Shown: positions 35,405-45,381 of the stretch, piece by piece | Position numbering within the stretch: the stretch's first letter is position 1 | How the letters are laid out: every line of letters starts with the position of its first letter | NCBI GenBank assembly: GCA_030645915.1 | Contig: JAUSNO010000011.1 | Coordinates: 81,568-145,567, forward strand | From: Undibacterium sp. | Lineage (GTDB): Bacteria; Pseudomonadota; Gammaproteobacteria; Burkholderiales; Burkholderiaceae_D | Direction: 5' to 3' | DNA length: 64,000 nt | Notes under the pieces: generated by a model | What the model saw: the letters and a program-made list of their open reading frames with translations, nothing else | What the model was told of the DNA's origin: nothing | Database searches by the model: none | Position numbers and translations under genes: made by a program

Positions 35405-37618
35405 TTACATTTTTCCACTGATGGTGACAAACATCTGACGTGGTGCAGCTGTCAGCAAGGATTGAAAGGTACCGGTTGGATCTGAGGTAGTGAATCCATT
35501 CGATCCTATGGTGCTGAAGTATTGTTTATCCAAAAGATTTTCAACGTTAACCTGCACCGAGAAATCCTTCAGGCCAATAAAGGATTTCTTCTTATAGCCA
35601 GCGGACAAACTCATGATCCAATACGCGGGAACACTTGCATCATTGCTATAGGTATAAAAACGCTTATCAGTGAACTTGCCGCCCAGACGAGTAAACCACT
35701 CCGACTTCTCATACGACAGCTCAGTTTTAAACATCAGTTTGGGTGAATCCACTACTTGTTTACCTGCAATGGCAATGGTCTTGCCATTATCGAGATAGTT
35801 GGATTTGTATTGCGAGTTGTTATAGGTCAGCGAATTAAATAGTGACCAATCCTTGCTCATGCTCCACAAGGCTGCCGCTTCCAGACCACTGGTTTCCACT
35901 TTACCTACATTGACGAAAGTGCTTGGGCAACCGACTATCCCCGCGCAGGTCGCTACCTGCATCAGGCGGTCGTCAAATTTGGTGAAGTAAGTGGCGATAG
36001 AACCGACAAAATTGTCGCGTTTAAAACGATAGCCGAGGTCTAAGCTCGTCGATGTTTCTGGCTTGATCGTTGCGGCGCTGAGATTGAACGCTACCTGAGT
36101 TTGTGAGAACGGCCCATTCACGCCTGGTTGATAAGCGCGCATGTTTTGTGACAGGCTTGAGAAAATTTCGTCGTTTTTATTCAGTGAATAACTCACACCC
36201 AACTGAGGCAAAAATGACTTGGATGCAGCGATATGCCCGGATGCGCGGGTACCTACCAGACTGGTGGCATCAATCGCCACTTTGGGTGTCTTAAAGCCAT
36301 AATTCAACTTCAGTTGATCGGCCATTAATGAGACAGTATCTTGCGCATAAAACTGTGTCGTTGTGGTGGTGAAGTCTTGTTTAAAACCCGTAGCGAATGA
36401 ATTAGTCAAGAAATAATTCATGTCTTGCGGCCCGCTGGCATTGTAGAAATTGCGTGTCAGCGTGTGTTCGCTGCGTTCTGCCCATACGCCCGCATTGATC
36501 GCGTGCTGGCCCAAATCCCAGGATACATCCGCAATGATGCCATTACGATCGATGGAGTATTCGGTAGTGCGAATCGAAATCGGCGCGCCGGTAGCGGATG
36601 CGGTGTACGGCGTATACCAATGGCCCTGACCATCATTGCTATGGTGATAAACGGTGGTTTTCAAATCGACAGCATCCGTCAGTTTATTGTCCAGCGTGGC
36701 GCCAAACAAATAATCCTTACGCAGGCCGCTACCCTGGAAATAAGCATCGTCCAGGCTGTTCACTGCGCCTGTATAAATGCCCTTTGCCGCATTCACCGCA
36801 CGCTGCCAGTCTGGCGCGTAGTTATCCCATTCATAGCCGAGGCGCTTGGTCATTTCCAAAGACATATCCTGATAATCGACTTCCTTGCGTTTGGAGTAAT
36901 TGAGGAAGGCAGTCAGTTTATTATCGCCAAAAGTTTGCACCAATTTTGAATTGAATTGATCCTGATCTTGTGCGCCGCTACCTTTTGATTTTTCGGCACG
37001 GTGACGTGTAACGCTGAAGTAAGCCTTGGTTCCGCTAGACAGCAGGCCGGTATCAACACGGGCAAACGTGCGAGACGTCTTATCGCTGCCAAAAGTCTGG
37101 GCGCCAGTGAGGGAAAAATCGTTGCTTGGGTCTGAGGAGAAAAACTGAACGGTGCCGCCCAGGTTACTGGTTGATGCAGTTCCTACTGCACCAGAACCTT
37201 GCGACAGCGTTACGCGACCTATGTTTTCTGAAGTGATGGCGCGACTGATATGCAAACCATTGTTGTTGCCGTAACTCATGTCGCCCAGCGGCACATTATC
37301 CAGCGTAAACCCCATTTGATTTTGTGCGAAACCACGCACGCTAAAACGTGTGGACCATTCATAGGCACCGAATGGATCAGCCGACTGAAACGCGACCCCA
37401 GGCAATTTATCCAGTGTTTTCAATGGGCTTGCGCCGGGCAGGGCTTTGACCAGATCGACTCTGGTGATGTCTTGTACCTGACGCGTCTTGCCTTGGCCGA
37501 AAACCGTAATGACCATAGGAGCATCCTGCGCATCTGACATTTCTTGAGCGATAGCGGCACCAGAAAATGCCTGCAGAATAATAAGGTAAATTGAAGTATG
37601 TTTGAAACGGTTTGCCAC
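35405..37618 (-). CDS. TonB-dependent outer membrane receptor
   Basis: The 737-residue protein has a signal peptide cut near AIAQ, a plug domain (residues about 30-145, with MVITVFGQGK resembling a TonB box, and LDNVPLGDMSYGNNNG), and a beta-barrel ending in the aromatic-poor but typical ...RQMFVTISGKM. Barrel strands near the end (NVENLLDKQYFSTIG) match the family. Siderophores or other large nutrients are the usual ligands; none can be assigned here. The gene precedes no transport operon. Confidence 0.93.
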   Translation of the reverse strand: MANRFKHTSIYLIILQAFSGAAIAQEMSDAQDAPMVITVFGQGKTRQVQDITRVDLVKALPGASPLKTLDKLPGVAFQSADPFGAYEWSTRFSVRGFAQNQMGFTLDNVPLGDMSYGNNNGLHISRAITSENIGRVTLSQGSGAVGTASTSNLGGTVQFFSSDPSNDFSLTGAQTFGSDKTSRTFARVDTGLLSSGTKAYFSVTRHRAEKSKGSGAQDQDQFNSKLVQTFGDNKLTAFLNYSKRKEVDYQDMSLEMTKRLGYEWDNYAPDWQRAVNAAKGIYTGAVNSLDDAYFQGSGLRKDYLFGATLDNKLTDAVDLKTTVYHHSNDGQGHWYTPYTASATGAPISIRTTEYSIDRNGIIADVSWDLGQHAINAGVWAERSEHTLTRNFYNASGPQDMNYFLTNSFATGFKQDFTTTTTQFYAQDTVSLMADQLKLNYGFKTPKVAIDATSLVGTRASGHIAASKSFLPQLGVSYSLNKNDEIFSSLSQNMRAYQPGVNGPFSQTQVAFNLSAATIKPETSTSLDLGYRFKRDNFVGSIATYFTKFDDRLMQVATCAGIVGCPSTFVNVGKVETSGLEAAALWSMSKDWSLFNSLTYNNSQYKSNYLDNGKTIAIAGKQVVDSPKLMFKTELSYEKSEWFTRLGGKFTDKRFYTYSNDASVPAYWIMSLSAGYKKKSFIGLKDFSVQVNVENLLDKQYFSTIGSNGFTTSDPTGTFQSLLTAAPRQMFVTISGKM

Positions 37619-37940
37619 GATAAAATTCCTTCAGTGAATAAATATTGATTGTTATATGAGTCGGATGGTGGGGCTGTCGATCAGGTTGATGGTGCGTCAT
37701 TTATGGTGTGAATTCGTGCATCGAAAAACATCGCAAGAAGCACCAATATTTTTCTGCATAGCGCAGCACTTATTGACATCAACGCAGCGCAGTCTAGCGA
37801 TGCAATATGACCATGAAGTGACGCAAACGATCATTTAAAAAATTCTTTTAAATTTGCAACACATCGTGCTTTGTCATCACGGGTAAATATAAAAATGCTG
37901 AATAATATTCAACATGAAACTGCTGCGCAGTCCCGCCCCC

Positions 37941-37980
37941 AAAAAAAACTCTGCAAGCATTGTTCAATGCTTGCAGAGCG
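37941..37980 (-). terminator. Strong minus-strand terminator, separated from its gene by an inserted element
   Basis: A perfect 12-bp stem with a TTCA/TGAA-type loop (arms CTCTGCAAGCAT) is followed, on the minus strand, by eight T. It faces the phosphoesterase gene that ends at 38205, but a 157-bp inverted-repeat element lies between. Confidence 0.85.
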
Positions 37981-38037
37981 TTTGGAAAATGAGAAATTCG
38001 GTAGCGAACGCCTGACGAGGACGCCCATAAATCTGAG

Positions 38038-38194
38038 GGCTCGTTAGGAAATAAAATGGATTTTTTATCGGACATGGCTGGATGCAATGCAAGGCGTTCG
38101 ACGCGCCGCAGTGCTAGCACTGCAAGCGGTGAACAACACAGCAGTGCGCCAGTGATGGCCAGATAAAAAGTTCAGGTTATTTCCTAACGAGTCC
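38038..38194. mobile_element. MITE-like inverted-repeat element, 157 bp
   Basis: Ends GG(A/G)CTCGTTAGGAAATAA at the left and its complement TTATTTCCTAACGAGTCC at the right are inverted repeats, and similarity extends inward through TTTTTATC/GATAAAAA to about 40 bp. The centre contains a GTGCTAGCAC palindrome. It starts 10 bp past the phosphoesterase stop and separates the gene from its terminator. No open frame is present. Confidence 0.72.
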
Positions 38195-38204
38195 TAAGGT
38201 CAAA

Positions 38205-39953
38205 TCACTTAGTGACCGGGGTGCGCGTGAAGTCGAATAAATTCATCAAGTCCCCGATCGCGGGACGGTTCAGGGGTACGTATGGATTAGCTTTGTCCGT
38301 GACAGGATTGGGCAGATTATCCCGGCTACGAGTCGATAGTGGCGCCAGGCCCCAATTGCGTTCGATAAATTTCAATATGGATGCGTGATCATAGTAAGTG
38401 TGATCGACATGAGCGCGTTTGGAGAACGGGGAAATTGCCAGCATCGGTACGCGGGTACCGTCACCAAAAAAATCGATGAATTGCACATAACCTGAGTCGT
38501 AATAGCCGCCACCTTCATCAAAGGTCACGAGGATCGCCGTCTTTTTCCACAGAACGGGGTTGGACTGAACCCGGGCAAGCACGTCAGAAACGAGTTGATC
38601 AAAACTCGGCTGAACCGCATAGCCGGGATGCCCGGAAATACTGTCGTAAGGCGCGATAAAGGACACCGCCGGAAATGTCTTTGCATCCTTTACATCAACA
38701 TAGAATTGATGCAGGTCTTGCAGCTTTTGTTTGTCCGGGCCATTCATGGTCGAGGCAAAGAAGCTAGGTGTATCGCACATGGCGCAATATTCCTTATCGA
38801 CGTTTTTGCCATCATTGCGGCCGCCGCTATACCATTTCCATGACACATTGGCGGCGCTCAGTGCATCACCGATATGGGGGATAGTCTGTGGCGGCAACAA
38901 GAATTTATCCGCGCCAAGCTCGAGTGCAGCGCCAGTCGGTGAAAAGGCGGGGTCCATATTATTCACCATGTAATAGGTGTCGGGTGCGCAGTTACCGTTG
39001 TTAAACACCTGGTAAGGCAGCTTGTTGAGAAAGTTGCGTATGCCGGTGACGCCGGGCTGATTGAGATCGGCACACTTCACATAACTGCCACCACGATAAC
39101 CATCTTCAATGAACCAGTTATTCGTATTCGGCTGCGCATCGGTATTTTCTATCTGCTTTGCGGGTGGGATAGCGGGCTTGCCGTTTGCCGTATAAAACGA
39201 TACGTCGGCAGTCGCTAAGGCAAGATAGTTAGCCGTGGTACCGCCCATCACAGGTTGATGATAGTTATCGGCAATGGCGTAGGTATCAGCCATTTTTTTA
39301 AAGAAAGGCGCATCGCCAGCCTGCATATTATAAAAGCCCATGGCGATCGCGCCTTGATTGGTGCGGCCAGGGCCAGGTGGCGGCGGGATATTGCTTGGCC
39401 CCGCCCCTATTGCCTCTGCCACCCAGACAAACAAATCATTATTGCCGCCATTGATCTGCTGCCACATCTGAAAAAAACGATGGACAGGATCACCAGTATG
39501 CGCGCCATAGCTGACGTAGCTGGTAATTTGAAACGGCCCGTTCGGCATGGCTACCGGGAAGCGCGCATCAGGGATATCGCGACGCTGACCAAAGGCACCC
39601 GCAGCATAAGGTTGCGGCAGGTTCATGTAACTGCCGTTAATCATGGGCGTCGGCGTATAGCTGCCCATATTGCCACCCAGATTTTGCGCCGCGTCCTGAA
39701 AATGTGGGCCGGGAGAACCATCCTCTTTCACAATCCCTTTGGACAGCAGATTGGAAATGGTCTGGCCGCGCCGGGGTTTGTACACGCCATATAAATTATC
39801 GAAAGTGCGGTTTTCACCGACGATCACAATCACATGCTCAATCGGGGTAGTCGGTGTTACTTGGGCGTGGGCGGCATGCAAGGGCAAAATGCCGAGCAGC
39901 AGCATGGTGTTGGCGAGTATAGATTTCATTGATATGGAACGGAGGATAGTCAT
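38205..39953 (-). CDS. Exported phosphoesterase (phospholipase C / acid phosphatase, PF04185 type)
   Basis: The 582-residue protein has a signal peptide ending LHAAHAQ. The nucleophile region IEHVIVIVGENRTFDNLYG (about 38-56) with Glu-Asn and Thr-Phe-Asp is the family hallmark. GGYYDSGYV and HVDHTYYDHASILKFIERNWG near the C-terminus give further metal ligands. Homologues hydrolyse phospholipids or phosphomonoesters in the periplasm or outside. ATG 39929 is an equally good start. The gene lies just downstream of the HAD phosphatase gene (116 bp), suggesting a shared phosphate-scavenging theme. Confidence 0.9.
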   Translation of the reverse strand: MTILRSISMKSILANTMLLLGILPLHAAHAQVTPTTPIEHVIVIVGENRTFDNLYGVYKPRRGQTISNLLSKGIVKEDGSPGPHFQDAAQNLGGNMGSYTPTPMINGSYMNLPQPYAAGAFGQRRDIPDARFPVAMPNGPFQITSYVSYGAHTGDPVHRFFQMWQQINGGNNDLFVWVAEAIGAGPSNIPPPPGPGRTNQGAIAMGFYNMQAGDAPFFKKMADTYAIADNYHQPVMGGTTANYLALATADVSFYTANGKPAIPPAKQIENTDAQPNTNNWFIEDGYRGGSYVKCADLNQPGVTGIRNFLNKLPYQVFNNGNCAPDTYYMVNNMDPAFSPTGAALELGADKFLLPPQTIPHIGDALSAANVSWKWYSGGRNDGKNVDKEYCAMCDTPSFFASTMNGPDKQKLQDLHQFYVDVKDAKTFPAVSFIAPYDSISGHPGYAVQPSFDQLVSDVLARVQSNPVLWKKTAILVTFDEGGGYYDSGYVQFIDFFGDGTRVPMLAISPFSKRAHVDHTYYDHASILKFIERNWGLAPLSTRSRDNLPNPVTDKANPYVPLNRPAIGDLMNLFDFTRTPVTK

Positions 39954-40069
39954 CCGGAAGCAGGAAATTGACCCGTCTGACGACGGGAGCTAAAACACAT
40001 TGTTGACCAATTATTTTTGACAGATCAACAGTCAGGTCATGACCGTTAGCGGTCCGCTCTCAACAGCGA

Positions 40070-41341
40070 TCAGGCCAGTAATTTCCTCTCTGATTTTCCG
40101 TATTTAATTGATTTCTCATCCGGAATCATCAGGCCGGTATTTTCGTCGCGGCCCTGCAAAATAAAACGGGCGTTGCGTTCGCCCATGCCATTGGCCGCCA
40201 TCTGGCTGTCGTTACCGATTTCACCCTTCTTGATACGATTGACAATCACGCCCACCTGCGTGCCCTTAAAGTCCCTGAGCATCCAGGCGTCGCCATCGCT
40301 GTCGCCAAAGACCAGCAAAGGGTCATAGCCCTTTTTTGCGACCAGTTCATGTTGAATGCCGATGGTTTTTCCGGGGCCCCAATTGAAATGCCAGCCCTGG
40401 CGATAGTTGCCGGTATATTTTCCGTCTTTCATGTCCAGGCGCAGGCCAATCACATTTTCGGGAGGAACGCCGTAACCATAATTGGGATGGGAGGCAAATA
40501 CGCGCACCACGTCATCAAGCGAGGCAGTGCTGACAAAAACATCAATGCCATTGGCACGCAGGGTCTGCATCAGGCTGCGGATTTCTTCATGGATGCGGAT
40601 GCCATGAAAATGGCTGGCGACGACAACGCCAGCCTTGCCTGGCAACTGGCGCGAGCTCTCATACTTAACTTTGCGCAGCGCATCACCGAGAGCACGATTA
40701 TTCGATAATTCCGCCATCGCCTGCACCTCGGCTGGCGTCATGTTGGCGAAAAAATAGATGATCCATTTGTAGCCGAATTCGATAGCATAACTGTCGCAGA
40801 TAGCGTCATACATGAAATACAGCTTGGCGCGGAAATCCTTGAATTCTTCGCTTTCGCGAATCTCATCGATGTTTTTTCCAGCTTGTTTTTGTGCGTACAG
40901 CTTGCGGTAATTTTCTGCAATATCATCCGCCAGGTCCTCCATGTGTACCGGCTTTTTGTCCAGCGTGACAAATCCTGCCTCTGCCTTGAACGGGCCCACC
41001 GGCAAATCTTTGCGCACGGCTTCGCTCAATTCTTCAGGGGTAAATTTGAAATTCAACTGATTGATCTGATGCATGAACAATGCCTCTTCGCAGTCGTTCA
41101 TGATGCAGGTATTGTCCCAGTCGAAGACCGCGTAAGGGCGTCGCTTTGCATCATAACTTTTACTGCTTGAACCAAATTGCTCGATCACGGAATGGAGGCG
41201 AGTGGCATTCAACGGCGCCCAGCGTGCGCTGTCTAGGGCTGACCTCTGTGACGGCGCTGATTGCGCATTGGAAGAAACAAACAGCAAGGGAGCTGAGGCG
41301 GTAGCGGCAAAAAAAGTTTGCAGTAATTGGCGGCGTTGCAT
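40070..41341 (-). CDS. Exported HAD-superfamily phosphatase
   Basis: The 423-residue protein starts MQRRQLLQTFFAATASAP, a signal sequence with an Arg pair and hydrophobic stretch; a Tat route is possible. HAD motif I is FDWDNTCI with Asp74 and Asp76; motif III/IV is LVFGDSDGDAWML near 350. The helical cap between them resembles phosphoserine-phosphatase-like enzymes. The substrate is unknown. An upstream in-frame ATG at 41389 would bury the signal and is rejected. Confidence 0.86.
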   Translation of the reverse strand: MQRRQLLQTFFAATASAPLLFVSSNAQSAPSQRSALDSARWAPLNATRLHSVIEQFGSSSKSYDAKRRPYAVFDWDNTCIMNDCEEALFMHQINQLNFKFTPEELSEAVRKDLPVGPFKAEAGFVTLDKKPVHMEDLADDIAENYRKLYAQKQAGKNIDEIRESEEFKDFRAKLYFMYDAICDSYAIEFGYKWIIYFFANMTPAEVQAMAELSNNRALGDALRKVKYESSRQLPGKAGVVVASHFHGIRIHEEIRSLMQTLRANGIDVFVSTASLDDVVRVFASHPNYGYGVPPENVIGLRLDMKDGKYTGNYRQGWHFNWGPGKTIGIQHELVAKKGYDPLLVFGDSDGDAWMLRDFKGTQVGVIVNRIKKGEIGNDSQMAANGMGERNARFILQGRDENTGLMIPDEKSIKYGKSERKLLA

Positions 41342-41485
41342 GAGAGTCCCTATGGAATTCAAAAAAGGGCAGACGTTTACCCAGGACACTCTATGCTATG
41401 GAGTTGGCATGACATTGTGATGACACGCTGCTGGCGGAAAATGTAGACTATGATGCATTAGGTCGAAGTGCCGCCTTTAGAAAGC

Positions 41486-42511
41486 ATGAATATGGAACTT
41501 GCCAAACTCAGAAAAACTTTACTGCTCGCAACAAGCTTGATTGTGGCTTCAATGGCTGCCTATTATTGGCAAGCTATTGTTGCCTCGTTCGCCCCGCCAC
41601 CGCCACCGCAAAAACTGACGCTTGCGGTGACCACATATCCCGGTTCGGGATTGCCTTATCTGGCGGCAGGCATGGGTTATTTTTCCCAGGAAGGTCTGGA
41701 AGTTACCCTGCAACCGCACACCAGCGGCCGCGACGCACTCGAAGCTGCGCTTGAAAAACATGCCGATCTCGGCACTGTCGCCGCGATACCGGTCATGTTT
41801 GCAACGATGAACGGGCAGCAGGTCTCCATCGTTGCGACGATTTTTACTGCTGCCCGGGCCCATGGAATAGTGGCGCGTCGTGATCGCGGCATTCTGAGTC
41901 TGGCAGACTTAAAGGGGAAGACAATCGGGGTGACATTTCGCACCGATGCCCACTATATCCTCAGCAGTTTATTAGCGAAACATCGACTCTCGCTGGATCA
42001 GGCCCACATAGAGAATATTGCGCCTGAAAAAATGCAGGCGGCATTAAAAAGCGGTGAAGTTGACGCAGTCTCAACCTGGGAGCCATGGCTGAGCGACGTT
42101 AACCAGGCAACCGGGGCGAATGGCATTGAATTTCGTACCGCGGCTGATGTTGTGCTTGACTATAATCTGGCCGGCCGCAAGGATTGGATCGCAGCTAACG
42201 GAGATAAAGTTCAACGCATGCTGCGCGCATTGTTACGTGCCAAAAAATTTGCAGAAGAGAAACCGCAGCAAGCTCACGCCATGATCATCGCGCTCATGAA
42301 GATTGATCCGGGCACCTTTTCAACCGTTGGGCCGAATTATCGCTTTGTGGTGAAACTGGATCAGAATCTGTTAGTCACGCTGGAAGATCAGGCGCGCTGG
42401 GCTATCGAGAACAAGTTTAGCGAACAAACCCGCGTACCCAACTTTTTGAATGTCATTGATGCCACCGCATTGCAGGCAATCCAAGCCGATGCGGTCAGCA
42501 TAGTGCGCTGA
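41486..42511 (+). CDS. Orphan substrate-binding protein (NMT1/SsuA-TauA type) with N-terminal anchor
   Basis: The 341-residue protein has one hydrophobic helix (about 13-33) followed by a PPPPP run, so it is more likely membrane-tethered than released. The body is a periplasmic binding fold of the NMT1/ABC-SBP group: TLAVTTYPGSGLPYLAAGMGYF, then LKGKTIGVTF and AVSTWEPWLSDV. Such proteins bind sulfonates, nitrate or thiamine precursors for ABC importers. No permease or ATPase gene is adjacent, so it may act in sensing. GTG 41468 is an alternative start. Confidence 0.83.
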   Translation: MNMELAKLRKTLLLATSLIVASMAAYYWQAIVASFAPPPPPQKLTLAVTTYPGSGLPYLAAGMGYFSQEGLEVTLQPHTSGRDALEAALEKHADLGTVAAIPVMFATMNGQQVSIVATIFTAARAHGIVARRDRGILSLADLKGKTIGVTFRTDAHYILSSLLAKHRLSLDQAHIENIAPEKMQAALKSGEVDAVSTWEPWLSDVNQATGANGIEFRTAADVVLDYNLAGRKDWIAANGDKVQRMLRALLRAKKFAEEKPQQAHAMIIALMKIDPGTFSTVGPNYRFVVKLDQNLLVTLEDQARWAIENKFSEQTRVPNFLNVIDATALQAIQADAVSIVR

Positions 42512-42582
42512 CCCTGCCCTACTTTTGTTCGGCGTTTGTAGCACTTAAAAATTGAATCCGCCTATCAAGTTGCATCACTGTT

Positions 42583-43476
42583 TTAAGCGGTCAACTTACC
42601 CGCACGAAAATCATTGATCGCGGCAAAAATCTCGGCCTGCGTATTCATTACAAACGGGCCGTATTGCACGATAGGTTCACGCAGAGGGCGGCCGGCAATC
42701 AGCAAGGCGCGGCTGGCGCCATTGGCGCGTAACGTCACGCCATCGCTGCCAGGCTCGTTGCGTAAAATTGCCATGCGCTGTTGCGGTACCGCCTTGTCGC
42801 CGATCTGCAACTCACCCCGGTATACGTAGACGAAGGCATTCATCTCCGCTGCCATCGCCTGTGAAAATACTGCACCGTCTTGCAGATGCAGATCGAGATA
42901 CAACGGTTCGGTGACATCGCGCTGCACCGCGCCGGCCACGCCGTGGCTGTTGCCGGCAATCACGCGTACCGTTGCACCTTCGGCTGTGCTGAATTGGGGG
43001 ATGGTGTCGCTCTGGATATCCTTGTACCAGGGGGCGATCATCTTGTCTTTGGCCGGCAGGTTCAGCCACAGCTGAAAGCCTTCCATGCGCCCTTCTTCCT
43101 GCTCCGGCAATTCGGAATGGATCACGCCACGGCCAGCCGTCATCCACTGCACTCCGCCGTTTTGCAGCAGGCCGGAATTGCCCGCGCTGTCGTGATGGCG
43201 CATGCGCCCGGTCAGCATATAGGTGACGGTTTCAAAGCCGCGGTGCGGGTGATCGGGGAAGCCACCGATATAGTCTTGCGGATCGTCGGCACCAAAGGCG
43301 TCGAGCATCAGGAAAGGATCAAGCCGCGTCTGCAAGCCTTGTGTCAGCACGCGCGTCAGCTTGACGCCATCGCCATCCGATGTGGCCTGGCCGGCGATCA
43401 GTTGTTCGACAACGCGTGGCTGCGTCACGATCTCTGGTTTGATCGTTGTTACGGTATTGCTGACTTGATCTTTCAT
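42583..43476 (-). CDS. Pirin family protein
   Basis: The 297-residue bicupin has the metal-binding motif HPHRGFETVTYML (two His near residues 77 and 79) and the downstream HSELPEQEEG block of the pirin N-terminal domain. Some bacterial pirins have quercetinase activity and others regulate metabolism; neither can be chosen here. It is co-directional with azoR, whose stop lies 60 bp upstream of its start, so an azoR-pirin unit is possible. Confidence 0.93.
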   Translation of the reverse strand: MKDQVSNTVTTIKPEIVTQPRVVEQLIAGQATSDGDGVKLTRVLTQGLQTRLDPFLMLDAFGADDPQDYIGGFPDHPHRGFETVTYMLTGRMRHHDSAGNSGLLQNGGVQWMTAGRGVIHSELPEQEEGRMEGFQLWLNLPAKDKMIAPWYKDIQSDTIPQFSTAEGATVRVIAGNSHGVAGAVQRDVTEPLYLDLHLQDGAVFSQAMAAEMNAFVYVYRGELQIGDKAVPQQRMAILRNEPGSDGVTLRANGASRALLIAGRPLREPIVQYGPFVMNTQAEIFAAINDFRAGKLTA

Positions 43477-43536
43477 GATGCTTTCCCCTTGTTATGGCAA
43501 GTTAATGCACGCTAATGCAAACCTTATGCTGCTATT

Positions 43537-44139
43537 TTATGCTGCGATCAATTGTTCAATCTGCTGGGTCGCTGCAGAGAAAGCGGCTTGCTCCGCATCT
43601 GGCCCCATCGCCAATCCTTCGGCATACACGAACTCGACATCGGTGATGCCCAGGAAGCCCAAAAATGTCTTCAGGTACGGTGTCTGCGTGTCGCTAGGCA
43701 TATTGCGATGCACACCGCCACGCGTCAACAGCACATAGGCTTTTTTACCGGTCAGCAAGCCTTCAGGGCCGTTGGCTGTGTAGCGGAAAGTGACCTGGGC
43801 GCGCGAGATCGCATCGATCCAGTTCTTCAATTGTGCCGGCACCGCAAAGTTATACATAGGCGCTGCCAGCACCAAGGTATCGGCGGCCTGGATCTCGGCG
43901 ATCAATGCATCATCCAGAGCGACGCGCGCGGCTTGCTCGGCACTGCGCTGGTCCACTGGCGTAAATAAGGCGCCCAAGGCCGCTTCATCTAACATAGGTT
44001 GTGGCGTACGACCAAGATCGCGCAGCGTCAGCTTGGCATCAGGAGTAGCGACCAACAGGCGCTGCACCAGTTCATTGGCCAGACGGCTGGAGTGGGAAGC
44101 ATCGGCGCGTACGCTGGAGTTAATTTGCAGGATGTTCAT
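43537..44139 (-). CDS. azoR: FMN-dependent NADH-azoreductase
   Basis: This flavodoxin-fold enzyme of 200 residues reduces azo and quinone compounds with [19 protein letters not shown] near the start binds the FMN phosphate and [19 protein letters not shown] near 95-113 is the family signature. ATG 44139 gives the normal N-terminus MNILQINSS; the 50-codon extension upstream is rejected. A LysR gene is divergent from it, an arrangement typical of LysR-controlled azoreductases. Confidence 0.94.
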   Translation of the reverse strand: MNILQINSSVRADASHSSRLANELVQRLLVATPDAKLTLRDLGRTPQPMLDEAALGALFTPVDQRSAEQAARVALDDALIAEIQAADTLVLAAPMYNFAVPAQLKNWIDAISRAQVTFRYTANGPEGLLTGKKAYVLLTRGGVHRNMPSDTQTPYLKTFLGFLGITDVEFVYAEGLAMGPDAEQAAFSAATQQIEQLIAA

Positions 44140-44296
44140 GATGGGTTCTTTCGTGTTTGGTTGGTGTAGGTGTACTGTAATCGTTCCACATTCAAAGCAG
44201 AAGTCCATAAAATGGATATAATTGTTCCGAATTTGGCACAATCTTGGATTCAAGCGAGATATAAATTGAGAAAAATCAACAATTGCCATGCCTGCA

Positions 44297-44353
44297 GCGC
44301 ACTATCCATGCGGGTTTCCAGCCCATCACCTCTGCAGACCGCATGGAAATTGC
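44297..44353. repeat. REP-like palindromic repeat, copy 5
   Basis: CGCACTATCCATGCGGG and CCGCATGGAAATTGCG arms surround a CCAGCCCATCACCTCTGCAG centre. It lies in the divergent azoR-LysR promoter region, 53 bp before the LysR start. Confidence 0.72.
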
Positions 44354-44405
44354 GTTTTGAGCCTATCGATTATTCAGTTTTCAAAAATCACCTTTAGGAC
44401 GCACC

Positions 44406-45350
44406 ATGAACCTCGAAGCCAATGACCTGCTGCTGTTTGCCCGCGTCGTCGATGAAGGCAGCTTCAGCCGCGCCGCCGAGCGCCTGGGCTTGCCCAAATC
44501 TACCCTGTCGCGCCGCATCACCGGGCTGGAAGCGCAACTTGGCGAGCGCCTGTTATTGCGCACCACGCGCAAGCTTGCGGTGACCGATTTCGGCCACGCG
44601 GTGTTGCTGCATGCGCATCAGGTCACGGCGGAAGTGGAATCAACCATTGCCCTGGCACAGCACCGCCAGGTCGAGCCTAGCGGACGCTTGCGGGTCTCGA
44701 TGCCGAATGATTTTGCCAATGAGGTGCTGGGGCAGTTGCTGGCGGAATTCATCGCGCAATATCCGGCGATTTCGCTGGAACTCGATCTTTCGGCGCGGCG
44801 GGTCGACCTGATCGGCGAGAATTTTGATGTGGCGATACGCATGGGCGATTTGCCCGATGATGCGACGCTGGCGGCGCGCCGCCTGGCGGTGTTCTCGGTG
44901 CGCTTGTACGCCTCGCCTGGCTATTTGCAGCTACGCGGCCAGCCGTATGAACCGGAAGCCCTGATGGAACACGATACCCTGCGCATACTCACGCGCAGCG
45001 GCGAGCCGGCGCTCTGGACATTGCATCGCGGCGAAGCAAGCTGGCAGGGAGCGCCGCCCGCCCGTGCCACCGCCAACTCGCCGGAAACACTGATCCATTT
45101 CGCCAGAAACGGCCTGGGCATCACCATGATCACCGATCACTTCGCCGCCAAATTGGTGCAATCTGGCGAGCTGGTGCAAATCCTCGGCGATTGGAGCATG
45201 CCTCCGGTGAACGCCTGGGCGGTATTCCCCGGCCGCCGCCTGATGCCTGCCAGGACAAGGGTGTTTCTCGATGCCTTGCAGGCGGAATTCACCGGGCCAC
45301 GTTGTCAGAAAGCAGAAGCGGAAGTGGGTGAAATGAGACGGAAAAAGTAA
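44406..45350 (+). CDS. LysR-family transcriptional regulator
   Basis: The 314-residue protein has the LysR N-terminal helix-turn-helix (DEGSFSRAAERLGLPKSTLSRRITGLE, residues about 17-43) and a periplasmic-binding-like effector domain (about 90-295). It belongs to the CrgA/DsdC-like group common in Betaproteobacteria. It is divergent from azoR-pirin across 266 bp, so it probably controls them; the effector could be a quinone or azo compound. Confidence 0.93.
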   Translation: MNLEANDLLLFARVVDEGSFSRAAERLGLPKSTLSRRITGLEAQLGERLLLRTTRKLAVTDFGHAVLLHAHQVTAEVESTIALAQHRQVEPSGRLRVSMPNDFANEVLGQLLAEFIAQYPAISLELDLSARRVDLIGENFDVAIRMGDLPDDATLAARRLAVFSVRLYASPGYLQLRGQPYEPEALMEHDTLRILTRSGEPALWTLHRGEASWQGAPPARATANSPETLIHFARNGLGITMITDHFAAKLVQSGELVQILGDWSMPPVNAWAVFPGRRLMPARTRVFLDALQAEFTGPRCQKAEAEVGEMRRKK

Positions 45351-45381
45351 GCGCATAATTTCAAAACACCCATGCCCGGCA

